DNA of 64,000 nucleotides from Gavia stellata (taxonomy: Eukaryota > Chordata > Aves > Gaviiformes > Gaviidae), in contig NC_082637.1 in NCBI RefSeq assembly GCF_030936135.1, positions 11,917,001 to 11,981,000 of the forward strand. The letters are read 5' to 3'. How positions within the stretch are numbered: position 1 is the first letter of the stretch; every line of letters starts with the position of its first letter. The position numbers and the translations under genes are program-made. The notes under the pieces were generated by a model. That model did not search any database. It was not told the origin of the DNA and was given only the letters and a program-made list of their open reading frames with translations. Below are positions 12,801 to 23,500 of this stretch, in pieces.

Positions 12801-15212
12801 GCTGGATGAGGTCAGCAGCCCAGGCGCAGCCCTCCCCTCTCCCGGCTCCCCATGGGCTGGGCAGTATGCTTTCCGCCTTTGCCCCTGCACAGCTCTTCCC
12901 ACGGAGAGCCCTGCTTTCTGCAGGAGCTCACGGTAAGCTTGTGGGCTCCACCTGGGAGAGCCCTGAGGACAGTCCCAGCACCATGGCACTACAGAGGTGG
13001 GGTGTCCCCAGTCTTACAGCAAGGGAGCATCCCTCAGGTTTTGCTTACCCCTGCTCAAGCGTCCTCTCTGTGGGAGTGTTATTTTTCTGACTGCAGCACC
13101 ACGAGTTGGTCCCCAGGAAACGGCAGGCAGAGCACCCACGTGCACGCTGTGGCTTATGGGCGAGGGGCTGGTGTGAGCACACCCGTACAAGGTGCAGAGC
13201 TCTGCCACGCGTGCAGGATGGGGCTATGTGTGATCACATGCGTGTCTTCCCCCCCCCACCGCAGACATACATGGACTTCTGGCCCACCCAGGGCGAAGCT
13301 GCTTACGGCCGTTTCCATGTCCACCTGATCTCAGAGGAGCCCGGAGCTGGCTTCACAGCCTGGACACTTGCCCTCACCAACAGGCAGCAGGTGGGCTCTT
13401 TGCACAGAGACAGCGAAGTCCTTTGAGAACAGCCCTTGCAAGAGCTGGGAGGACCAGCCTGGCTCCAGCATCAGCAAGCTTTGATTTGGGGTCAAAGTCA
13501 CAGCTAGGGAGGGCAGAGTCCACAACAGTCAGAGGGATCTGATGGGGTCCTGGAAGGGCACTGGCCGGAGCAGGGCCTTTCACCTGGGGAGAGAGGTTAG
13601 TCCTAAGAGGGTGAGGCTGCAGGCAGAGGTACAAGGCAGTGGTACGTTTGTGTACCTTTCTAACTCGGAGGACAGCAGCTGTGGATAGAGTTTGTGCATC
13701 TTGGTGGTGGTTCGTGGATGGGGACAGCTATTACAGGTAGCTGGGAGCTGGACTGGCATAAGTCTGAGCTGCACCTGGTGCTCTGCTCTTATCTTGTGCT
13801 CTGTCTGTCTGCTGATCTTGGCGCACTCAGTGGAGAAGGGCAAAGTCTGGGACTGGGCCATCCCACTGTGGAGCTGCTCCCTTGATCCAGTGTGCATGGC
13901 TGAGCCAGGACTGATACACGCTGTCCCTCCCTTCCCTCCATGAAGCCAATGGGTTTCTTCTCTTCCCAGACCACTGTCTTTCTTCCCCACTAGCCCAAGA
14001 AGTCTGCACTGGAAGTCCGGTTCTGGCAACTGAAGGACTGGCCCATGCAGCAGCGTCTTCCCTCGCACCCTGCCACTGTCATCAGCCTGCTAGGGAAGGT
14101 GGAGACTCACCATCGGCAGAGCCAAGATGGACACATCCTCGTCACCTGCTGGTGAGCAATGTCTCTCGGAGGAGCAGCTGTGGCACAGAGCTGTCTCAGC
14201 CCAGGCTGCCTCAGTGAACTTGGTTCACAGCTCCATCTTGGGTGGACACACGGTCATGAATTCAGCTGTGTTCAGGGAGGAAGGCTTCACTGTGGAGGCT
14301 GGCTGGGTGCAGATCATCCTGATAGCCTGCATATCTAGTGGGACACCTCTGAGGCTCTGAGGCTCAGCCCTGGTGATCCCAGAGCAAGTGACTCTACCCT
14401 TGCTCTCCTCCGCAGGGATGGTGCCAGCCGGAGCGGAATCTTCTCTGCTGCTAGTTTCCTCTGCGAGCAGATCCAAAGCGAGGGGCTAGTGGATGTATCC
14501 CAGGCTGTGAGGATGCTGAAGAGGCGGCGGAGACAGCTGATTAAAGATGTGGTAGGTGCTGACTTCAAACCCAGTTAGGATGGCAACACCGGAGCAAGAG
14601 CCATAGCCTGAACTGTCCCAGCAGCTGCCCTAGCACCTATGTGCTCAGATCATGGGGGGGCAGCAAAGGCAGATGAGACCTCTGAAAACCCTGTTTTCTG
14701 CCGCTGGGACATACCCACTCACTCAGGGGCAGGTTCTGCAGAACTGCATGGGCACCAAAGCATTCTGCAGGCTGAGTTGCCCCTTTCTGGTCCACCTGGC
14801 CTGTGCAGAGGGGGACTGCACGGGTGGGTGCTCAGGTGCCTGTTCTGCACCGACCTCACCACCCGGTCTGGGTGCTAGAGGCCATCATAGGGTGAGCACC
14901 CCAGATGGGAGTGAGTAGCAGACGCTTCATGCAATGGATGCTGGCTCTCCTCCTGAGACCAGCTGGCTCCAGCATTGGGGTAGCCCAGCTCTTGGCTACT
15001 GGAGCACGTGCCTATGATTCCTCATCAGGGGAAGGTGGGCTCCGACTGGAAGGAGGAGAAGCTGTTGGCAGCCAAGACTGGTCTTCCACTGCAGGTTTTG
15101 GTGCACCAGGTTCTCATGCGTATACTTCTGTCCACAGGAGCAGTATGGGTTCTGCTATGAACTAGCCCTCAGTTACTTGAATTCATTTGAAACCTATGGG
15201 AATTTCAAGTAG
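670..15212 (+). CDS. Gene A: R2B-type receptor tyrosine phosphatase with sushi/FN3 ectodomain (5' partial)
   Basis: Predicted membrane receptor that dephosphorylates phosphotyrosine in the cytosol. Exons: 670-918, 1802-2044, 2616-2906, 3165-3262, 3804-3996, 4218-4329, 4462-4708, 4959-4998, 5515-5620, 5801-5868, 6155-6297, 6438-6525, 7143-7213, 7636-7672, 8428-8525, 8720-8836, 9955-10112, 10192-10327, 11068-11217, 11394-11493, 12030-12109, 12676-12810, 13265-13390, 13994-14151, 14416-14551, 15138-15212. All have AG/GT borders and phases that chain without a break, giving about 1,150 residues. Order: two sushi-like modules (four Cys each), FN3-like modules, an R2B-type membrane-proximal domain (GDGTRGQGYHNAALRPGSDY), TM helix, D1 and D2. 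D1 keeps KNRY, NASYVD, AAQGP, WPDHGVP and HCSAGIGRTG, so it should be active. D2 resembles the R2B second domain (LPLPTTLVDFWALVWDYTC). The first exon and signal peptide lie left of the window. No mammalian orthologue is recognised; the ectodomain is not the MAM-Ig-FN3 array of PTPRK/M/T/U. Confidence 0.87.
700..1218. repeat. Block shared with gene C (inverted)
   Basis: This sushi exon and the intron after it match the reverse complement of about 31,235-31,753 in gene C almost base for base. Homology stops sharply near 1218, which is also within copy 2 of the tandem duplication. Confidence 0.75.
1133..2025. repeat. Tandem duplication, copy 2
   Basis: Second copy of the 1,132-bp-offset repeat; it contains sushi exon 1802-2044 up to the divergence near its 3' end. 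Confidence 0.85.
2616..4998 (+). other. Gene A FN3-like and membrane-proximal ectodomain exons
   Basis: Exon 2616-2906 encodes a module rich in Cys. Exons 3165-3262 and 3804-3996 together make an FN3 fold split by a phase-0 intron (LRWEPLPSCKGEIIGYQ, then LNVTARSAQD). Exons 4218-4329, 4462-4708 and 4959-4998 encode the segment just outside the membrane. That last segment aligns by eye with the corresponding part of PTPRK/PTPRM (a YQxxV start, then GDxxxxQGxxNxxLxPxxxY), which is the best extracellular evidence for R2B ancestry. Several NxS/T glycosylation sequons occur. Confidence 0.75.
3380..5097. repeat. Inverted repeat arm 1 (gene A)
   Basis: Position p here pairs with 23,065-p on the minus strand over most of 1.7 kb. 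It covers FN3/membrane-proximal exons 3804-4998 and their introns. Only a handful of substitutions were seen, plus one short indel near 5035. Homology stops just before the TM exon. Confidence 0.85.
6155..11217 (+). other. Gene A PTP domain D1 (predicted active)
   Basis: Ten exons from 6155 to 11217 carry the first phosphatase domain. Hallmarks seen in order: IPVEELLEALKRFKRAEIEA lead-in, KNRY substrate loop, GYINASYVD, FFIAAQGP, DFWQMVWQ, WPDHGVP (WPD loop acid), and VHCSAGIGRTG (P-loop Cys and Arg) formed across the 10112/10192 splice. MVQTKEQY supplies the Q-loop. All residues needed for C-x5-R phosphatase chemistry are present. Confidence 0.88.
8590..8610. repeat. (TTTGC)n microsatellite
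   Basis: About four TTTGC units in a gene A intron. Confidence 0.7.
11394..15212 (+). other. Gene A PTP domain D2 (degenerate)
   Basis: Seven exons encode the membrane-distal domain. The signature reads TCWDGASRSG instead of HCSAGxGRTG: the His before the Cys is Thr, though Cys and the downstream Arg remain. The WPD position reads DWPMQQR, with no general-acid Asp in place. GYINAVFVN and the C-terminal EQYGFCYELALSYLNSF are preserved. As in most RPTPs, D2 is probably a non-catalytic, regulatory or binding domain. The protein ends ETYGNFK at the stop at 15210-15212. Confidence 0.8.
12361..12522. repeat. Intronic minisatellite, 54-bp unit, three copies
   Basis: Three consecutive 54-bp units starting AGAGCCCGGGTGTGATGAGC at 12361, 12415 and 12469, with a few differences in the last. 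They lie in a gene A intron between D2 exons. The unit is a multiple of three, which makes spurious open frames on both strands. Confidence 0.85.
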
Positions 15213-15324
15213 AGGCATGGCCACAGGCCTTCTCTGGCCAGGACTTTGACTCTCTTGACAGCCCTCCATCGGTAACAGTGGAAACCAGAGGAGACGAGGT
15301 GGGGTGTGCACAGCCCCAAGATGC

Positions 15325-15330
15325 TTTATT
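15325..15330 (-). terminator. Minus-strand AATAAA inside the gene A 3' UTR
   Basis: TTTATT on the plus strand reads as AATAAA on the minus strand. It could end read-through transcripts of convergent gene B or be chance. There is no other support. Confidence 0.2.
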
Positions 15331-16035
15331 CCCCTGAAAAGCCACCCCAAGGGTCCTCTGAGGCTGGAGAGCACAGGCTGGACTGTCTCCAAATTGTGGT
15401 CAGGCTTTGAAGTGGGAACCTGACCCTTTGCGCAGGGTTTGTGCAGGAACTTACCTGGAAACACAGCCTGAGTATGCAGACCAGAGCTGAGGCACTAGGA
15501 CCTGTCTGTGCCAGGGATGAAGAGAACCAGCTGTCCCATCCAGGCTCCCTTGTCCCTTCAAGCAGCCCCAGGGAAAGTGAGGTAGCTCCACCAACACCCA
15601 AATTGTGTTTTGCCAGGGGAGCATTAAACCTCTGTAAGATCCATGGGGCTCAGGAGCACAGGCTATCTGTCCTACTTTGGGAAAAGCATGAATCCCAAGG
15701 CCAACAAGAGCCAAGGGAGGGACAGTCCACAGCCCTGTAGTGCTAGCCTGGTCCTTCCCACCCCACGCAATCCCTTTCTGCAATTCCATCTGCCTGATGC
15801 TGACCTAGGTGCCACAGCCCTGCCAGGTCCAGAGAGGCTCCCTCACCAGCCTGTCTGGCTCCACCATGGCAATCACCAGTTGTAGCAGCTCAACTCAGAT
15901 ACCCTGAATGTTATTCTGGCAGTCTACAGCCCAGGAAAGGCTGCTGCACCATGGAGACTGGTTCTGCTTTTGCTGCTCAAGGGCAAGGGGCCTCAGGGAC
16001 GGGACTGACCCCATGGCTCTGTTCTGCATCTCACC

Positions 16036-16041
16036 AATAAA
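16036..16041 (+). terminator. Gene A poly(A) signal
   Basis: AATAAA about 820 bases after the gene A stop, followed by GT-rich sequence (GGTGGTGGTGGTGACC at about 16,060). It gives a plausible 3' UTR of about 0.84 kb. The convergent gene B signal lies only about 420 bases further on. Confidence 0.7.
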
Positions 16042-16454
16042 GGTTCTGTGCTGGCCTTGGTGGTGGTGGTGACCTGTGATCTTCACTTTTCTTCGAGGTT
16101 TGACCTGGCATGGGGGCCGCAAAGGAGCTGAGAGCATGCAGGTCCCTCAGCTCTGGCCTCAGTATGGGCATAGAACACACTTCTGCCCAAGACGTGCGTT
16201 GAGGGATATCACCCTTCACTGATTCCCACCACGCACCCCATCTAAACGCACATGACAGCTGCCCAGCACAGCGCTGGGGTCAGGAAGGCTGTCTGGCACC
16301 ACTTGGGGACACGGGGTCACAGCAGCCCTGCTCATGGCCTCCCCTCAACAAGGTGCAGTCAGCTCCCTTGCATGGGGATGTGACCCCACAAGGGCAGTGA
16401 GGGGACCAGGCAGGAGCTGTAGTGGGGCGGGCAGCCCCCTCCAAACCTCAAGTC

Positions 16455-16460
16455 TTTATT
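16455..16460 (-). terminator. Gene B poly(A) signal
   Basis: TTTATT on the plus strand (AATAAA on the minus strand). The surrounding block is homologous to the 25.25-25.70 kb block downstream of gene C, including the shared stretch TTGTCCAGACAGAGCAGGCA. It gives gene B a 3' UTR of about 1.1 kb including introns. Confidence 0.6.
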
Positions 16461-16915
16461 GGTTGTCCAGACAGAGCAGGCAGAGTCACGAAGGCAGCCC
16501 AGTCAGCAGAGCCCTGGGTTTGGCTTAATATCAGCAGACAGAGCAGGAAGAGGGTTTGGGAACCCCAGGCATGGCAGGAGCATGGACCATCCCTCAGCAT
16601 GAGCCTATGTGAGTCAGTGAGTGGGAAATCTGGTGTACAGTTCCTGCTTCCAGGAAAGCAAAAATGAAAGCAAAGCCTAAGAAAAGGAACTACAGAAAGT
16701 CACATTCAAAGGCCTTAAAACAGCGGTCAGTGAAACCTGGGAGGTGGAGGGGGTAAGGAAAGAAAAAGCTCGCAACCCTCCTTGGCCTCCTGTTTTCCTC
16801 TTGCTCTGCTGAATTGGATGGGACCCCCCGTGCTGGTCACAGTCACAGGAGAGCCAGGGGGCCCGGCAGCCGTCAGCACAGAGCTGGCATCATCCTCCCC
16901 ATCTTCTCCGCTCCC

Positions 16916-16965
16916 TTACTGCTCTGAATGTCTCCAGTGGTCCTGAGCAGGGGCTCCTCCTTTAC
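16916..16965 (-). pseudogene. Orphaned last tail exon of gene B
   Basis: After a CTCCACAG acceptor, 50 bases read GKGGAPAQDHWRHSEQ and a stop. They match the last coding exon of gene C (26947-27017, GEGGQAGEPLPQ...) in position, acceptor and opening residues. The B frame already stops at 17553, so this exon can only be 3' UTR or unused. The intermediate exon with YENL and YCVI was not found between 16,966 and 17,548. Confidence 0.55.
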
Positions 16966-17552
16966 CTGTGGAGACCAAGGGCACCCTGGGCAGAGGCTGC
17001 TGCGTGCCCTCGGCTGTGTGGGGACCTCACGCCACCACAGCTGCCTGCACACACGAGTGTCCGAGACAGGCTGGAGCACAGGGCAGCGCCTGCCACAGCC
17101 CGACCTCTTCGTCCCAGCTGTGCCCAACCCCAGAGGTGCCCACCTGTGCCCAGGTGAGAGCAGCAGTCCCCCAGCCTGACCCTCCTGAGACCCCTCCCAG
17201 GAGATCTCTCCCCTGGGGGGGGTGTGACACAGCCATAGGTCCCTCAAAGGCCTGAGCTATGAGCCACCCTTTGGGATGCCCGTCTTTGCCCGCCCCTGCC
17301 CCTGCTCCAGGCTGGGAGCACTGCCTGGAGCTGCGCTCTGCTGCGGCGTGGGGCTTAGCAGGCAGAGCCGTCCTGACCATCCCGGCACCACGGGGCTGGA
17401 GCAAGTGGGGAGGAGTGTCAGTGAAGAGGATGAGCAGATGTTTCTCCTGAGGCCAGGCTCTCCTGGGAGATTTCTGCTCTCCTTCCAGCTGCCACCCAGC
17501 CCTACAGCCCTTTCTGTGATGGCAGTCCAGAAAATTGCATTTTCCTACCTTT

Positions 17553-20500
17553 TTAATTATCCTCCTTAGTTTTGCTGGGCAAAGACTTCCTTTTCCTGGA
17601 AATGTAAAGGGAAGTCCGCAGTAAGAAAGTGGTGTTGCCCCGTCCCTGCTAAACCTGTCCCCTTCCTACTCACCTGGAAAGCACCAACCACAGGATCGCT
17701 GCAGACAGGAGGAGGAGCACCAACAGCACAACCATCCCAATCACAGTCCCATGCCACTGACCCGGACCCGGAGGCTGCCCTGCAACTAACACACAGCCAG
17801 GAGTGGGTGCTACAGCCTGGGCCACTGCCGGCAATGGCCCCAGTGGTGGCAAAGCGTGTGTGCAAGTGTGCAGATGTGTGTCGTGGCTTAGGTTTCTTCT
17901 GGGATGGAGGATCACCCCATGTATGGTGAATAAAAGGTTTCCTATGCCCCCATGGACCCCACCGCTCCTATGCTGGGCCAGCTCCTCTCCACGGGAAGCG
18001 GCCAGTCTGGGAAAAGGGAAGATGCAGGAGAGAGGCTCGGGCACAGGGAGCGAGGAGCCCACTTACCAGTAGAGAAGCTGTAGCACACGCAGGTGAACTT
18101 CTCTGCCTGTTGGAAGAGACAGGCGGGAGAGCTCAGGCCACTCCTGCCCCACTGCCCACCCTGGGGGCAAAGACCTCCCAGCCACAACCACCAAAAGTCC
18201 CAGCTGTGGCCAAGGACCCCGGGGACACTGTTCTGCCAAGGCACCTGGGCTTTCAGCGCCGGGACCGGGAGTGGAGTCTGTGCAGCACTGCCGCTCACCA
18301 TCGGTGGCCCCGGCTGGCAGCGTCCCCGGGGAGCAGGAGCCCCCCACAACAGGTACCTGCTGCGAGCGGTGGACGAGGCGGAGAAGGGCCGTGTAGTCCG
18401 AGCCCGGCCGGAGGGCAGCGTTGTGGTAACCCTGCCCGCGGGTCCCGTCGCCCAGCACAAAGTCCGTGGGGGCGGTGAGGTTGAGCACGGTGGCCACGTA
18501 GGCACCGGGCTGCCGGCTGGCGTTGAAGGGCTGCGGCTCCCCCGAGCAGGCGCCTTCCACCGCCGTGCCGTTGTGTGTCATGGCCACGATGAGCTGGTAC
18601 TCCCTGCAAGGCAGGGTGGTGAGAGGGCCAGGGCAGACGGGGAGAGCAGGATGGAGGCGGCTGCGGGCAGACGCTGCAGGTGGGGAAACCCATCTCGGGG
18701 CTGCGGAGAGCAGAGCTGCCGGGGGCTGCACTCACCTGGCCGCCTCGGGGAGCCGGGCGATGGGGCGGAGTGGAAGCACGGCTGTCCCTTGGGCTGGGGA
18801 GATGTCACGGGCGCTGTGGCAGCCGATGTCAAGAGGGTGCGGAGTGTCTGGAGGGGAAGAGCGGGGCACGAGCATCAGCGGGCAGCAGGGCAGGGGCTGT
18901 GTGGGGAGCAGGGGCAGCCCCGGGCGATGCAGGCTGCAGAGCACAGCTCCTCTGTGCCCAGGCTCCTCCATGCCGGCCAGGCGGCCACGGGGCTGGGGAC
19001 AGAGAGCTGCCTCAGCCAGGGTGCACGCTGTGGCCGCTCTGGAGGGACCGGGGCACAACAAGCCTTACCCGAGCTGTTGGTCTGAAACTCCCACAGCAAC
19101 GCAGCCCCGGCTCCGGCGGCCGTGAGTCCCTGCATCGTCACCACGTAGCTGTTGGCGGGGCTGTGCTCGGGCAGCGGGTGCTCAGTGACGGAGCCGCTCA
19201 GCCGCAGCCGCTGCACCTCCAGGAAGGCACCGTCCTGCGCGCTCCTGGCCGTGACGTTCAGCTGGGGACAGGAGGCAGAGCTGGAGGGTGGCAGCTCCCA
19301 GCTGCCCTCTGGGAAACTGCCCACAGCACAATGAGAGAGAGCGAAGCACCCCTGCAAGCCTGCCCTTCCCTGCGACTGCCCCGCTTGTGGAAGGCTCCTG
19401 GAGCGGAACCAGCAGGAGCCTTGGCCCCATGCGCGGACCGCAAAGCAGGCCAGAGGAGGAGAGGAGGCATTTGGAGCCAACGCTGAAGACGTCAGAGGGG
19501 CTGCCTCCATCAGCAAAGGACCAGGGCTCTGTGAAGAGCTGAGAGCAAGAGGGAGGCGGTTCCTTTGAAGAGATAGATATAGGTGTAAAGAGGCTGAGGC
19601 CAGGTCACTGGCATGATGTTGCAACACCGCAGCCACCGTAGTGACATCCCCCACAAAAGGAGCCCTGAACTTCTCTTTTCTCCTGTGCAAGGTTGGACTC
19701 TGAAGGCTTTGTCTACACCAAAAGGCAAAGACAGAATTCCCACAAGGGATACAGATGGAGGCTCTCTATTTGCCAATGCATCATCTGAATTTCTCCTGTG
19801 ATCCCGGGCCATCCTCAGTGCTGTCAGGGTTTTTATAGAAATGGCATCTTGGGAATATGCCAAAAAGGAGCTAACTGAAACCAGAAAAAAGGGTTCTTTT
19901 CACAAACTGAGGTGTCTGGGAGTAGGGAAGCAGCTGGAACAGACCTGCAAGCCATGCCGTCAGGGCCCCTGTTTGCTGGTTTCTCCAAGAAATAGCTAAG
20001 AGCGGCACAAAGAACCAGCATGTCTGGGTCCCTGTCACCCCACAGTGAGGTCCGTCCTCAGAGAGGGCATAGGGCACACTGGTAAGGGTCTCACACCCTC
20101 TCGGTGCTAGAAAGCAGGTCTGCACTGTGGAAAGAGCCTCAAACCCACAGACAGAAGAGGTGCTTTGAGCCGCGCACTGAGGAAAACTCAAAGGAATGTT
20201 GCAACTCTCCCAGAAGAAGAGAAGTTTTCAGAGAATGACTCAAACCACAGGCTTACCTGTGGCAGGAACCGGAAACAAGCACGCAAGAGGCACAGGAAAC
20301 CCTGGGAGGCCACCCCAGCAGACACATCACCAAGAGCTGCACACCAAGCTGCAAAGTCTGCCAAACCCCAGGCTGAGCAGACCCAGGGAGGAAGCCCAGA
20401 GGGGGGGGAGCACCCACCACCTCTCCGGGCAACTCAACAGCACAAGGAATGTTGAGGGTGAGACAGAAAATGCTCCTGCTCATCACAGACAGATATTCAC

Positions 20501-23500
20501 CTGGACTGGCTGGGAACTGAGGGTCATCACGGCTTTCCCTTCCCCACCCTCCTCGCCCGCCTGCACAGAGCTCCAGGCAGGGAGGCACCTGGCAAGGTGA
20601 GGAGGACTGCGGGCAGTCCCTGGTCCCCTGGTACCTGGTATCCGATGATCTCCCCTTTGCAGGAAGGCAGCGGCTCCCACCTGAGGGACCCCGTGCTGGG
20701 ATCCAGCCACAGCTTCTTGGGTTTGTCCGGCACTGGAAGCACAGGAGGACGGGGTCACGCACGGGGCCAGTGAGGAGGGGCTGAGCCCAGAGCAGGGTGC
20801 AGGCAGCTCCTGGCCCAGGGGACATGCTGCAAAGGGATCCCCCAAGCAGGGTTTTGTCCCCTACAAAGGCTGCAGGTCTCGCACCAGCAGCAGGGGCAGC
20901 AACGGTGTGGTGAGGAGCGGGAGAGTGAGGAGGTAACGTGCTGTGCTCCAGGGCCCTGCACAGCCCCTTCCCCAGAGTCCCACAGGCTCCAAGCAGCCCT
21001 AAACCCAGGACCATCAAGGCAGGGAGCAGATGATCAGGCTGAGTTGCCAGGTGAAGGGGATGTTTATCCACCTCCCCGACCTGTGACACAGCCCAGGACT
21101 GTCCCTTTTCTCCTATACTTGTGCGCACATACCTGTTCCCTCCGTCCTGACCAGCCATGTGAAAAGGATGGTGCTGGGGGGCAGGGAGATGGTGACACTG
21201 TAGTCGGTGAAGGGCTGCAGAGGGGGACAGGTGAATGTTCCCTCTTGGCCGTGTAACATCTCCTCTCCCTTCACCTCTTCAGCCTCACAAGGAGGGGAGG
21301 AAGGCCCTGCCAGACGGCACGTGCCCTGCATGTGCTGGCAGGCGTCAGTGAGCCTGCAGGTCCAGTTCAGTTTGATGCTGGTGCTGGAAATCTCCAAGGT
21401 CCCGGGGACAACCTGGAGGACCTCTGTGAAGGAAACATTGCCAGAGGGTCACTTCCTTCCCTTCCCAGCCTTGCAAGGGTGCTGCAGTCAGACAGCCCAG
21501 CTCCCCATCCAGTTGAGTGGGAGAGAAAGCGAGAGGCTGAAACTGGTGACTCCAGCTCTCTGGTAGGGAAGCACGAGGAGTCTGGACAGGAACAAATGTG
21601 GGTGAATGAGTGGACTGCTATTGCTCAAGGCAATTTTCCCCACCAAGTCAAGACTGAGGTGTCTGTGGGTCCCAGCATCTCTAGAGTCCAACAGATGCAG
21701 CTCTTAGAAAGACCTACCCTTTTCCTGCTCTGCATAGATCCCAGGAGAAGGGTTCATTTTCCCTGTTAGTGTATTGAGAGATGGAGCTCTAGGACAGCAG
21801 GCAGAGTAGCCCTCCTACACCAGATCCCCAGGAAGGGCATAAGGGGAAAAAGGGCCCCAAGCTGCTTCCCCCAGGCCTCCCAAGAAAGGCCAGGAGAAGC
21901 AGAAGCTCCAGGGACTGGAGCACCCATGAGGGGCTCATACTATGCACAAAGCTTTCACAGGGTCTGATGGACCAGCATTTGACCCTGGTGCCTTCTGGCA
22001 TCATCTAAGAAGGCAGGGCTATTTCACGTCTTAGGAACCTTCCACATGAGGACAGCAAAGCACCCAAGGGGACCAGGCGAGACACCCCGAAAGCCTGGGC
22101 CATGCATGGAACTGTCCCCAGGGGGCATGTCACAGGAGAAGCATCCCCTTCCCCAGACCTCCCCATACTACCCATGCCCACAGCTGCCTGCAGGGAACCA
22201 GCCCCGAGCCCTCTTCCTGCGGCCCAGGTCTCAGGGCACTCAATGAGCTGGGGAGCATCAGAGGACTATTGTTTTCAAAACTTCAGGGACCTCTCACCAG
22301 GTTCCCAAATCAGCCCACTACTGCCCTGTTCTCCCTTGAAGAGGACCAAGCTGTGAGAAGATGGTGCAAGACTGTGTCCACCAAGAAGGGGTGGTGGGAG
22401 GGGGACCAGCCTACAGTAAGCAAGCTGTGACACTCACAGCTGCACGGTCTGAGAGGACACAGGCAGCAGAGCCCTCTGATCCCCCTGCCCCAACCGTGAT
22501 GCCATGCAGACCGCAAACTCCACGACACATAGCTCTCCCATGCTGCTTTCCTTTGTGCACATGCTGTTGCCAGAAGCCCTCAATGACACCCTTATCGCCC
22601 GCACCTTCAGCAAGAACCTCCCACCCACTGGTGAACTGCAGGCTGCCTCGACACTGCCTTCAGCAGCACCGACCATTTCCCCAGGCAGGCAGAGAGCCTG
22701 AAAGCTCCTGTGCACACACAGCCTGCCCTCCCCTGCTCGGGAAGGGCAGAATGGGGCAGCCAGGAGAGCTCCTGATGCCTCCCTTACCAGTGCACTCCAT
22801 GTTGGACCTAATGCGGATCCAGCCACCTCTGCTGTCCCTTCCAAGCCAAACTTCTCTGTATACAGGTTTCCCATGACTGATGGACTGGACTTCGCTCGAA
22901 CATTTGACATGGGTGAAGGACGGCTGGAAACCATCAATGCAACTCAGCATCACTTCTTCGTTCTTCTTGTAATTCTCCTGGTCTGGTGCCAGCTGGAGTC
23001 TCGAGTCCCACCGGGGCCTTCGGCACATTTCTGGCAGAGGTGAAAGTGGGTGTTAGTTGGGCTGGGCGGTGATGAGCTGGGGCAGGGGTGGGTGGTGGGA
23101 GACAAATCACCAGCAATCTCTCCAGCCCCTGAAGGGAGAGAAAAGGTGACATGTCCATCTGCCAGGGTGTGACCCACAGGGAAGGCTTGTTGGGAGGGGG
23201 CTCCCCTTGTGTACCCGAACCGTGAATGATCACTTATTCATGAACCTCCCCCATCTACCCTTGTGTACAGGGACGATACATTCCCTCCTCTACAGCCCAC
23301 AGCAGGGAGTTTCCCAGGACAATCACCCCTGAACTAGGAGACCCCCTCCAGTCACTCATTCAAACATGTCACCCACCCCAGCTCCGGCTGCCCTTGATGG
23401 CCCACGGTTCACCAGCCCTGCTGGGGTGCATTCTCTCCAGCCATGGCTCACCCCTTTTACAGGGATCAGAGATGCCCCTGTTACCCTTCTGGGGTCTCTG

